A DNA stretch of 50,776 bases, taken from contig CALSUG010000005.1 of the NCBI GenBank assembly GCA_943789475.1, positions 154,694-205,469 of the forward strand. Direction: 5' to 3'. Both the position numbers and the translations under genes were made by a program. The notes beneath the pieces were generated by a model, which was given only the letters and a program-made list of their open reading frames with translations, had not been told where the DNA came from and ran no database searches. This document shows positions 1 through 7,404 of the stretch, piece after piece (within the stretch, counting starts at the first letter, position 1; every line of letters starts with the position of its first letter). Source of the DNA: an uncultured Alphaproteobacteria bacterium (GTDB taxonomy: Bacteria; Pseudomonadota; Alphaproteobacteria; Micavibrionales; UBA1664).

Positions 1-747
1 ATTCCACTAATATCTGTGTGGATCATTGTTTCCAGATTCAAGTTAGATTCTTCTTCAGCAGCCAGTGTGATATTCATAAATTCAGAAATGAATAGAGGGT
101 TTCCATTGCTTTCTTGAAGTAATTTATAGCCATGTTCTTTTATAATTTTGTTTTTTTGACTGCCATACTGGATTAATGATTTTGCTTCTGAGCTCGATAG
201 TGCTGTTATTGGAATAGTGTGAAAATTATTCGACCTACTTAATTCAAAGTTATTCCTAGACGAACTAATCAAGGTTACATTTTTAAATTCATCACTGAAT
301 TCATCTGTGATTTTGGAAAGAAGAGAATCTCGTAAATCATCTCTGTAATGGAGATCCTCTATAACTATAATAACGTGATTTGTCCTTTGAGATTTTTTTT
401 ATCTCTTCGCACATTTTTTTTTCCGCGGAGGAGGGAGGAAGGGTATTATCAGGGAGTGAGTTTGAACTTTCCTGATTGATTTGAGACATTAAAGTTTCGA
501 CTATGTTGGTGTTAAAAGCACTTTCACTAGGTGTGTTGTAATATAAATGGATCGTTTTTTTTTGTTTTAATTTTACGATCTCGGCGATACATCTTGTTTT
601 ACCAGATCCAGCAGATCCTTTTAAATGCAGGTGTATAAATCCCTTTGACTTATTAAGGTCACCGAGATTTTTAAGTATATTTTTTTTAACAACAGATGGC
701 CACACATAAGGGAATCGAAAGCCATCATAAATTTGTTGGGTTATCAT
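1..747 (-). pseudogene. STAND/AAA-type NTPase, N-terminal part, one frameshift, cut by window edge
   Basis: The frame starting at 747 encodes a P-loop, GSAGSGKT at about residues 44-51, and ends after 136 codons at 337. If one base is dropped from the run of eight T (about 392-400, A on the coding strand), the frame continues to base 1. It then reads a Walker B strand (VIIVIEDLH), a sensor-like strand (VTLISSSRNN) and the motif GNPLFISE, which resembles the GNP-hydrophobic-E signature of STAND ATPases. Such proteins are usually signal-controlled switches with a C-terminal sensor, and that part lies outside the window. It is divergent from the MoeB-like gene. The ATPase family is well supported, the biological role is unknown. 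The frameshift may be a sequencing error, a true mutation or a phase-variable tract. Confidence 0.65.
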
Positions 748-890
748 TAGTGCACCCTAAATTATCTTTATACTGTTTGTAAAATAAAAATAAATAGGAC
801 ACATATTTTGTATACTTAATAACTATAATGTGATGACTTATGTATGGGGTAAGCGTTAACAAATTGCTGTAATGCTGTTAATTATATTCC

Positions 891-1691
891 ATGACATTAA
901 AATCGACACAACTGATTCGTTATGAAAGACATATTGAATTGTCTGGATATGGCGAAGAAAAACAAAAAATTCTCTTGAATTCTAAAGCTCTAATAGTTGG
1001 GGCAGGTGGCCTTGGCTGTCCTGTGTCAGTGTATCTATGTGCATCAGGCGTTGGAAGTATAACAATTGTTGATAATGATAAAGTTTCTTTATCAAACTTA
1101 CAGCGACAGATTCTTTATAAAACACAGGATCAAAAAAACTCTAAAGCACTGCTTTCAAAAAAATATTTAGAAGAAATAAATGAAGATTGTGCTGTTTACG
1201 CTATTGAAGAAAGATTAAGTGAAGGTAACATTGACAGGATTATGCAGGACATTGATATCGTTATTGATGCATCGGATAATTTTGACACCCGTTACCTGTT
1301 GAATAATTTTTGTTTGAAGCATAATAAGCCACTTATTTCTGGTGCTGTGGTTCATTATGATGGCCAAGTAAGTGTTTTTAAGGCCTATGAAGATGATATG
1401 CCGTGTTACCAATGCTTGTATCCTGAAAAACCACATCATCATGATGTTCCATCATGTACGGACTCAGCTGTTCTTTCTCCTGTTGTAGGCGTTATCGGAA
1501 CTCTAATGGCTACGGAATGTATTAAAGAGTTGTTGGAGATTGGACAAAGCACTGCAGGATCAATCAATTTGTATAATAGTTTGTCTAGTCAATTTACAAA
1601 GATAAATATAGAGAAGCGAAGTGAGTGTAAGGCTTGCTGTGGGGACGGTGAAATACTTATTTCAAATCCTTCTGAAGAGAGATTTGGTTAA
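891..1691 (+). CDS. HesA/MoeB/ThiF-family E1-like adenylyltransferase
   Basis: This family adenylates the C-terminal Gly-Gly of a ubiquitin-like sulfur carrier such as MoaD or ThiS, for molybdopterin, thiamin or related sulfur transfer. The 266 residues show the nucleotide-binding GAGGLG at 37-42, the acidic and basic stretch around D61-D63 and SNLQRQ, the conserved DASDNFDTR near 127-134, and two zinc-ligand CxxC pairs (C172/C175 and C246/C249). There is no C-terminal rhodanese domain, so it resembles short MoeB or ThiF. No sulfur-carrier gene is adjacent, so MoeB cannot be told from ThiF or HesA here. It is divergent from the STAND ATPase and converges on rluA. No strong ribosome site precedes the ATG. 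Confidence 0.85.
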   Translation: MTLKSTQLIRYERHIELSGYGEEKQKILLNSKALIVGAGGLGCPVSVYLCASGVGSITIVDNDKVSLSNLQRQILYKTQDQKNSKALLSKKYLEEINEDCAVYAIEERLSEGNIDRIMQDIDIVIDASDNFDTRYLLNNFCLKHNKPLISGAVVHYDGQVSVFKAYEDDMPCYQCLYPEKPHHHDVPSCTDSAVLSPVVGVIGTLMATECIKELLEIGQSTAGSINLYNSLSSQFTKINIEKRSECKACCGDGEILISNPSEERFG

Positions 1692-1700
1692 ACGCTTATT

Positions 1701-2390
1701 TTAAAACGGTGCTAGATCTGTGAAAGTGATTAATGATTCATCTTTTGGATGGTGGATCGTTAGTGATTCTGCGTGCAGTTGTAATCTTTTTGCTGCATTT
1801 TCGGCCTCATCGTGGGCGTAAAAAACTTCACCTAATATGGGGTGGCCAAGCTGCTCCATGTGAACACGTAATTGATGTGATCGACCACTTATTGGTTTTA
1901 GGAGTACCCGCGTAAAGTCATTTCCGCAGGGTAATTTTCCACGTTCAATCACTTTCCAATCTGTTTGTGCTGAGCGCCCATGCTCATGACAAATCATTTG
2001 CCGTGGACGATTATCCCAATCAACACACATGGGTAAATCAATGTGTCCGCTATCGTCGTTAACATTACCCCAAACACGTGCAATGTAATGTTTTTTTGTG
2101 CGACGTTTTTCAAATTGTAAATTTATGTGTGCTTGAGCAGATTTATGTAACGCCATCATGAAAATTCCAGATGTTTCTAAGTCAAGCCGGTGTGTCAAAA
2201 GCGCATTTGGAATTTCTGTCTGTGCTCGCGTTTCTAGACAATCTCGGTGCTCTTCTGGTTTTCCAGGAACGCTTAATAGGCCACTTGGTTTAGATAATAC
2301 CAAGATATCGTCATCTTGATGTAAGATACGCAATGGCTCTTGTGGCGGATCATAAAATAGTGGGGGGAGTTTTAATGATTTATTTCTCAA
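1701..2390 (-). CDS. rluA: RluA-family pseudouridine synthase (23S rRNA/tRNA)
   Basis: The protein isomerises uridine to pseudouridine. The family's RluA member acts on 23S rRNA U746 and tRNA U32. In 229 residues it has the catalytic motif HRLDLETSG, with the nucleophile Asp at about residue 70, and the C-terminal signature GRSHQLRVHM followed by LGHPILG and a histidine/leucine-rich end. There is no S4 domain, and the short length matches RluA rather than RluC or RluD. Its start overlaps the end of the upstream small gene by 11 bases, so the two are probably co-translated. The exact RNA target is inferred from length and motif spacing. Confidence 0.82.
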   Translation of the reverse strand: MRNKSLKLPPLFYDPPQEPLRILHQDDDILVLSKPSGLLSVPGKPEEHRDCLETRAQTEIPNALLTHRLDLETSGIFMMALHKSAQAHINLQFEKRRTKKHYIARVWGNVNDDSGHIDLPMCVDWDNRPRQMICHEHGRSAQTDWKVIERGKLPCGNDFTRVLLKPISGRSHQLRVHMEQLGHPILGEVFYAHDEAENAAKRLQLHAESLTIHHPKDESLITFTDLAPF

Positions 2391-2601
2391 AACTAACCTT
2401 TACGCCACGCTTTTTAAAGTAAGCTTGCATGGTTTTTCGGCCTTCACGATTGTTTATGGGAAGGCGATTTGATGCAAATATAGCTTCTTTTGCGTCACTT
2501 TTTTGCATGATATCTTTTAAATTCGAAATGTGTAGATCAATGTCTTCATTGTCGTTTTCTAAAGATGTATAGATCGCTTCGGTTGCCTGTTCAATATTCA
2601 C
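2380..2601 (-). CDS. small protein of unknown function, coupled to rluA
   Basis: A 73-residue charged, soluble protein without signal peptide or membrane segment. I do not recognise a family. The start is a GTG at 2601, supported by an AAGGA six bases upstream, and the stop lies inside the rluA start region (11-base overlap). That coupling and the ribosome site argue that it is real. The C-terminal half is lysine/arginine-rich, which would suit an RNA-associated helper, but this is only inference. Confidence 0.55.
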   Translation of the reverse strand: MNIEQATEAIYTSLENDNEDIDLHISNLKDIMQKSDAKEAIFASNRLPINNREGRKTMQAYFKKRGVKVSFEK

Positions 2602-2697
2602 GTTATTTCCTTGTTTCTGCTTTTTATGACTTGGTCATCTATTATCATTTTAGAAATGATCTGATTGTTTGTATAGGGGAATAATGATGGTTTCAAA

Positions 2698-2774
2698 TGG
2701 CGCGCCCGAGAGGATTCGAACCCCTGACCTCCTGATCCGTAGTCAGGCGCTCTATCCAGCTGAGCTACGGGCGC
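2698..2774 (-). tRNA. tRNA-Arg (anticodon ACG, read as ICG)
   Basis: On the minus strand the sequence folds into a full cloverleaf. A 7-bp acceptor GCGCCCG/CGGGCGC has its 5' end at 2774. The anticodon stem CCTGA/TCAGG holds the loop CTACGGA with ACG at positions 34-36, and the T-loop is GTTCGAATC. The discriminator is G and CCA is encoded at 2700-2698. Confidence 0.97.
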
Positions 2775-2809
2775 GTATTTTTATACTTCCAAAGATTTGG
2801 AATAGAGGT

Positions 2810-2838
2810 GTTTTACCCAAAGTGTTTTTCGATTGCAA
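2810..2838 (-). promoter_or_regulatory. candidate sigma-70 promoter of tRNA-Arg
   Basis: On the minus strand, TTGCAA at 2838-2833 is followed by a 17-base spacer and TAAAAC at 2815-2810. This lies about 36 bases ahead of the tRNA 5' end. The spacing is ideal, while both hexamers depart from consensus. Confidence 0.4.
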
Positions 2839-2945
2839 GAGAAAATAGTGTTAAAATTGAATAAAGATTAATATTTGTTTTCCATCATGTGTTCTTTACA
2901 TTATACTTTAAACGTTTTAAGAGTCTTAATTAAGTTAAAGTTATC

Positions 2946-4187
2946 ATGATGATCAAAGAAAAAAATATGATTAAAAAATCCATTTTCACCTTTCCATTAT
3001 CGCTTGTTATTGCGATTTCAACACAAACATTTGCGCAAGATGGTGTCCCAACATTGATTGTAACAAATAAACCAATTGCACAGGTCGCACCACAAACGAC
3101 GCCATCTAAAACAGCGGCTGGTGTTGAACGTTCCGCATCAGTTGAAAATCGTGTTGATAATTTGTATAGCAAACCAGTGCGTTTGCCAGATATCAAAGCG
3201 GAGAGTGTTCTAAATCCAAATTATTTTGCGCCTGTTGATACAATGACGGCACAAAAAATTAAAGACATACAAACAGAAATGTATAATTTGCAAGGACAGG
3301 TGGCTGATTCTGCATCACAACTACAATCACTTGAAACGGTTGGACAAGATTTGGCGGCTAATTATTATGCGGCTATTGCAACAATTAATACACAATTACA
3401 AAGCGGAACGACGCCGGGTAATCCTCGTTTGAAGAATCGTTTGGTTGTTGCAGAGGATGCGTTGGATACGTTGTCTGGAAATGTAGCTGATTTGAATAAG
3501 ATGGCGGTACAGGTCGCTGATTTAGCATCAGTCTCAAATTTTTTACAACAAGAATCACGTGCAGCATATGGTTTGTCAGGATCTGTTGAGGAAGACCATG
3601 TTCAATTAGCACAATTAGAAGATTCGCTGGCAAATACAGCAACGGCAATTGAACGTTTGTTAAATAATGTAAATGATAATATTACGCGGGCTGCGGCATA
3701 TATGAGCTCTGAACGTTCAAACCTTCGTACATTGGCTTTGGCTATTTCTAATGGTGACCTTTATGGTACAAGCCTATCCAACCGTCCATTTTCAATGGCA
3801 CAAGGAACGGATATTTTAGAACAAGTGAGATATTCAATGCCGATAGGGCAGACGCAACAGCGCCGCGTTGTCGGAAAACCAGCGACACCACGTCCATTGA
3901 TGAAAATTCGCTTTGATCGTTCTGATGTTGAATATTCTCAAGCTTTATATATGTCAGTGAATGATGCGATAAAGCAATATCCTAACACGCAATTTGAGCT
4001 GGTTGCGGTTTCTCCAGGAATGGGTAACCCAGCGAAATTAGCGATAGAATCAACACGTGCACGTCGCAACGCAGAAAAGGTTTTGCGTAATATGGTGCAA
4101 ATGGGAATTGATACTAATCGTGTTAAGCTTGCAAATTTAACTGAAGACAATATTCAATATAACGAAGTTCACCTTTATATTAGGTAG
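2946..4187 (+). CDS. secreted protein with coiled-coil middle and OmpA-like C-terminus
   Basis: A 413-residue exported protein. A second Met at 2967 gives the cleaner signal peptide (MIKKS, a hydrophobic stretch, then a predicted cut after TFAQ) and is the likelier start. The middle (about residues 95-260) is Gln/Ala/Leu-rich and probably helical or coiled-coil. The last 95 residues have the spacing of an OmpA-like peptidoglycan-binding domain: a strand starting KIRFDR, a helix, the strand QFELVAVSP, an Arg-rich helix (ESTRARRNAEKV), and a final strand. The usual Asp/Arg peptidoglycan ligands are not clear, so the domain may be degenerate. It precedes the OlsB-like gene by 27 bases, both plausibly acting at the envelope. 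Confidence 0.65.
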   Translation: MMIKEKNMIKKSIFTFPLSLVIAISTQTFAQDGVPTLIVTNKPIAQVAPQTTPSKTAAGVERSASVENRVDNLYSKPVRLPDIKAESVLNPNYFAPVDTMTAQKIKDIQTEMYNLQGQVADSASQLQSLETVGQDLAANYYAAIATINTQLQSGTTPGNPRLKNRLVVAEDALDTLSGNVADLNKMAVQVADLASVSNFLQQESRAAYGLSGSVEEDHVQLAQLEDSLANTATAIERLLNNVNDNITRAAAYMSSERSNLRTLALAISNGDLYGTSLSNRPFSMAQGTDILEQVRYSMPIGQTQQRRVVGKPATPRPLMKIRFDRSDVEYSQALYMSVNDAIKQYPNTQFELVAVSPGMGNPAKLAIESTRARRNAEKVLRNMVQMGIDTNRVKLANLTEDNIQYNEVHLYIR

Positions 4188-4214
4188 ACAAGTTATTAGA
4201 TAGAAGACGTCATA

Positions 4215-5030
4215 ATGTCACAATTTATATTACAGGGGGATGGAATATCATTAGGTGATATTCAGGTTCGTCTTGCAAAAAATAATAATGAAATCAGACA
4301 GGCTCAGGCACTTCGTTACAAAATATTTTATGAAGAATTTCACGCGAAAAGATCTGCGGAAATAGAGGCAGAAAAGCGCGATTTTGATTATTTTGATGAT
4401 TTTACCGACCATTTGGTTGTTATCGATAAATCTATCGTTGATTCTCAAAAATCTATCGTTGGTACTTACCGTATGTTACGCGAGGACCAAGCGGAGAAGG
4501 CAGGACGTTTTTACACATCGGATGAATTTGATATTTCAAAACTGGTTGATAATCATTCTGATTTATTGGAAATGGGACGCTCATGTGTTTTGGAACCTTA
4601 CCGAACGAAGGCTGTGTTACAATTGTTGTGGCAGGGGATCGCGGAATACGTAGCGTATCACAAAATTCAATTCTTATTTGGGTGTGCTAGTTTCCATGGT
4701 ACAGACCCACAGGTTCATGCAAATGAGTTGAGTTTCCTTTATCACAATAATCTTGCACCAGAGGAATATAGGCCACGAGCTTTACCTGAGGTATATACAA
4801 AAATGGATCTTGTTGATCCATCGACGATTGATATGAAAACGGTTTTGCGTAATTTACCTCCTTTGATTAAGGGGTATATGCGCATTGGCGGTTATGTTGG
4901 TGATGGTGCATTTGTGGATCATGATTTTGGTACAACTGATGTATGTGTTGTTTTGAATACAGAAACAATGACAGGCAGTTATCAAAAACATTATGAGCGT
5001 AAAACTGGCGCTGAATTTTCAAAAAAATAA
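4215..5030 (+). CDS. olsB: GNAT-type N-acyltransferase, OlsB-like (lyso-ornithine lipid synthesis)
   Basis: The 271 residues match the alphaproteobacterial OlsB/hemolysin-like branch of the autoinducer-synthase and GNAT superfamily. After an N-terminal strand (VRLAKN) comes the signature AQALRYKIFYEEF at about 32-44. A strand with IVGTYRML follows, then LEMGRSCVLEPYR, typical of these acyl-ACP-using enzymes, and SFHGTDP. OlsB transfers a 3-hydroxyacyl chain from acyl carrier protein to ornithine, the first step of phosphate-free ornithine lipids. The partner OlsA is not in the window, so the exact acceptor is inferred. It sits 21 bases ahead of glycyl-tRNA synthetase. Confidence 0.65.
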   Translation: MSQFILQGDGISLGDIQVRLAKNNNEIRQAQALRYKIFYEEFHAKRSAEIEAEKRDFDYFDDFTDHLVVIDKSIVDSQKSIVGTYRMLREDQAEKAGRFYTSDEFDISKLVDNHSDLLEMGRSCVLEPYRTKAVLQLLWQGIAEYVAYHKIQFLFGCASFHGTDPQVHANELSFLYHNNLAPEEYRPRALPEVYTKMDLVDPSTIDMKTVLRNLPPLIKGYMRIGGYVGDGAFVDHDFGTTDVCVVLNTETMTGSYQKHYERKTGAEFSKK

Positions 5031-5051
5031 CTAATAAAAAAGAGTGATATT

Positions 5052-6584
5052 ATGACGAACGTGGATATGAAAGACCTTGTTGCATTGTGCAAACGCCGTG
5101 GATTTATTTTTCCGGCATCAGAAATATATGGTGGAATTAATGGTTTTTGGGATTTTGGTCCATTGGGAACAGAATTAAAAAACAACCTGCGTGACATGTG
5201 GTGGAAATGGATGGTAACGACACCACCAATTGGCCCAGATGGCGAACCAGTGCAAATTGTAGGCTTGGATACAGCAATCATTCAAAATCCAAAGGCATGG
5301 GAAGCATCAGGTCACGTGGGTGGATTCAATGACCCTATGGTTGATTGTAAAGAATCAAAAAAACGCTATCGCGCGGACCATATGAATGTTTATCAGGCCG
5401 ATGGTAGTGAGTATTATTTTGCCTTCGATAAAGATGCTTCAACAGAAAATATATTAAAGAAAGTAGAAAAATTTTATAAAAAAAATAAAATAGAATACTC
5501 TCAGGATATAGGAGTACATAAAACAGGGACATATGATAAGTATTTTGATGGTGATGAGGTTGTAGGGCAAACCGACATAGCTAATTTTATAGCCCCAGAT
5601 ACCTATACTTCAGGTACGTTGACCGAACCACGCCAATTTAACATGATGTTCCATTCATTTGCTGGTGCGGCCGCAGGTGAAGAAAATAAGGTTTATCTTC
5701 GCCCAGAAACATGTGGTGGTATTTTCCTGAACTTTAAAAATGTAATGGATAGCTCGCGCGTGAAGATGCCTTTTGGAATTGCCCAAATTGGTAAGGCGTT
5801 CCGTAACGAGGTAACACCACGTAATTTCATTTTCCGTTCACGTGAGTTTGAACAAATGGAATTGGAATGGTTCTGTCATGAAGATGACGTGCCAAAATGG
5901 TTTGATTTTTGGGTCGAGCAACGCAAAAAATTCTGGGATTTTGTAGGTATTGATTTGAACAAAATTCATTTCCTTGATGTACCAGATGGTGATCGTGCGC
6001 ATTATTCACAAAAAACAACGGATTTTGAATATCAATTCCCATTCAGTGGTGATGGATATGATGAATTGGAAGGTGTTGCCCATCGTGGTAATTATGACTT
6101 GACCAAACATCAAGAACATTCTGGGGTTAAGCAACAATACATCGATCCAGTAACGAATGAACGTTATATCCCTCATGTTATTGAACCTTCATGTGGTTTG
6201 ACGCGTGGTGTGTTGGCATTGTTATCCGAGGCATATGTGATTGATGAAAATCGTCCATCAGGTGGATATATGAATTTCAAGCCATCAATGGCACCGAAAA
6301 AAGCCGCGATTTTACCATTGGTTGCCAAGGACGGTATGCCAGAGGCGGCGACAAAGTTATACATGGAATTGCGTGAACATTTTGCCGTTGATTTGGACAT
6401 TAAACAAAATATTGGTAAACGTTATGCGCGTCAGGATGAAATTGGCACACCATATTGCTTTACAATTGATGGTGATACTTTGACGGATGGAACGGTGACT
6501 GTGCGCGAGCGTAACACGATGTCGCAAGAACGCATTCCATTGGATCAAGTTCTTCTATATTTGCGTGAAAAATTGGCATTGTAA
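5052..6584 (+). CDS. glyQS: glycyl-tRNA synthetase, single-chain (homodimeric) type
   Basis: This enzyme charges tRNA-Gly. The 510 residues belong to the alpha2 (eukaryote/archaea-like) class II GlyRS, not the alpha2-beta2 type. The N-terminus reads CKRRGFIFPASEIYGG then FWDFGPLG. Class II motif 2 is at FRNEVTPRN..FRSREFEQME, motif 3 is around EPSCGLTRG, and the C-terminal anticodon-binding domain starts near KAAILPLV. Residues about 115-190 form a lineage-variable insertion. A rho-independent terminator follows the stop. Many alphaproteobacteria carry the two-subunit GlyQ/GlyS, so this is worth comparing. Confidence 0.93.
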   Translation: MTNVDMKDLVALCKRRGFIFPASEIYGGINGFWDFGPLGTELKNNLRDMWWKWMVTTPPIGPDGEPVQIVGLDTAIIQNPKAWEASGHVGGFNDPMVDCKESKKRYRADHMNVYQADGSEYYFAFDKDASTENILKKVEKFYKKNKIEYSQDIGVHKTGTYDKYFDGDEVVGQTDIANFIAPDTYTSGTLTEPRQFNMMFHSFAGAAAGEENKVYLRPETCGGIFLNFKNVMDSSRVKMPFGIAQIGKAFRNEVTPRNFIFRSREFEQMELEWFCHEDDVPKWFDFWVEQRKKFWDFVGIDLNKIHFLDVPDGDRAHYSQKTTDFEYQFPFSGDGYDELEGVAHRGNYDLTKHQEHSGVKQQYIDPVTNERYIPHVIEPSCGLTRGVLALLSEAYVIDENRPSGGYMNFKPSMAPKKAAILPLVAKDGMPEAATKLYMELREHFAVDLDIKQNIGKRYARQDEIGTPYCFTIDGDTLTDGTVTVRERNTMSQERIPLDQVLLYLREKLAL

Positions 6585-6610
6585 TCTAATAAATAATCTT
6601 TATAAGACAG

Positions 6611-6647
6611 GGCATCATAGTTGTTTGAAATACTATGGTGCCTTTTT
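6611..6647 (+). terminator. rho-independent terminator after glycyl-tRNA synthetase
   Basis: An 11-bp stem (GGCATCATAGT, 6611-6621, with ACTATGGTGCC, 6632-6642, one G-T pair) closes a 10-base loop. It is followed by TTTTTG, 27 bases after the glyQS stop codon. Confidence 0.85.
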
Positions 6648-7340
6648 GTTCTCGGATTCTGTCGAATCGATTTCTTAAACAATTATATCTCTTAAAAAAT
6701 GTGCCTGTGGATAAATTTGGGGGCAAGTATTCTAACTATCTCAAATTGAAAATATTTGATTTGTGGATTAAAATATAATTACGCAAAAAGTAAAAAATAA
6801 TTATAAAAATTTCAAAAAATGATTCGACACTCATCGTTTTGAGTTGCATTATTAAATCATAGAGACGAGATAGAAAACGTTTCGGGGTTCTTGATTTTAA
6901 CTTTTTCTGACTGGACAAAGATAAAATTGAAAGCTTAAAAGAAAAAGAGATAAGACAAACAAATAATTGTTTTCTTGCCGTGGTGGGCATAAAAACACGA
7001 CAAAAAAGGATGATTATTTTTCACTGTTTTAATTAAGAATGGTTTGGCCCATTTCTCTGGTTTTCTTGCAATGGTTAACGGGTTGTGCCGCATACCGCGT
7101 GGAAGATCTCCCACGATAAAGAAACCTTTTGGCACCGTTCAAAAGGGTGATGTATTAGGATTTATGATGGCTTGCCATTCAAAAGTTTTAGTATTTTTCA
7201 TGATCAAGGAACCAGGATTACGAAGGCCAAAGCTTGCTTTACCTTCCTGACCTTCTTCCAAACCAGTAGTCCCGATATTGGGTTAACCCCTGATATCGGG
7301 ATTGCTTTATTTATTCTTCTTGAAAACAACAAAAATCGCT
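6648..7340. other. long gene-free region with DnaA-box-like sites and hairpins
   Basis: About 690 bases without a convincing gene. The left half (6660-6960) is very AT-rich. It contains TGTGGATAA at 6706-6714, a perfect DnaA box in reverse orientation, and TGTGGATTA at 6762-6770, one mismatch away, 56 bases apart in the same orientation. The right half is richer in GC and holds inverted repeats, such as the near-palindrome at 7099-7114 and the nested hairpin around 7222-7247, ending in a terminator-like stem. Open frames here (up to 84 codons) have no ribosome site or recognisable sequence. An unassigned structured RNA or a replication-related region are possible readings. Confidence 0.4.
7271..7315 (+). 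terminator. terminator-like hairpin upstream of secY
   Basis: CCCGATAT (7271-7278) and ATATCGGG (7293-7300) form a perfect 8-bp stem with a 14-base loop. A loose T-rich tract (ATTGCTTTATTTATT) follows. No gene ends just before it, so it may end an unannotated transcript. Confidence 0.5.
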
Positions 7341-7368
7341 TTGACTTGAGGGTGCGCCTGTGTATTCT
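7341..7368 (+). promoter_or_regulatory. candidate sigma-70 promoter of secY-adk
   Basis: TTGACT at 7341-7346, a 16-base spacer, and TATTCT at 7363-7368, ending 36 bases before the secY start. It lies just downstream of the hairpin at 7271-7300, consistent with an independent transcription unit. Confidence 0.5.
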
Positions 7369-7404
7369 GAGCCTTGAATTTTAATGACTTTATAAGGATT
7401 TTAC

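Noticed and set aside
6445-6460. Sigma-54-like TTGGCAC..TTGC inside glycyl-tRNA synthetase
   Set aside because: The spacing is one base too long and the site is inside a gene with none downstream that needs it.
7205-7260. Possible signal recognition particle RNA on the minus strand (run GTCAGGAAGG)
   Set aside because: The conserved GGAA loop with its flanking AGG and GCAGCC bulge cannot be laid out; the resemblance is only local.
6736-7384. Small open frames on both strands in the secY upstream region
   Set aside because: They overlap one another, lack ribosome sites and show no family pattern or coding-like composition.
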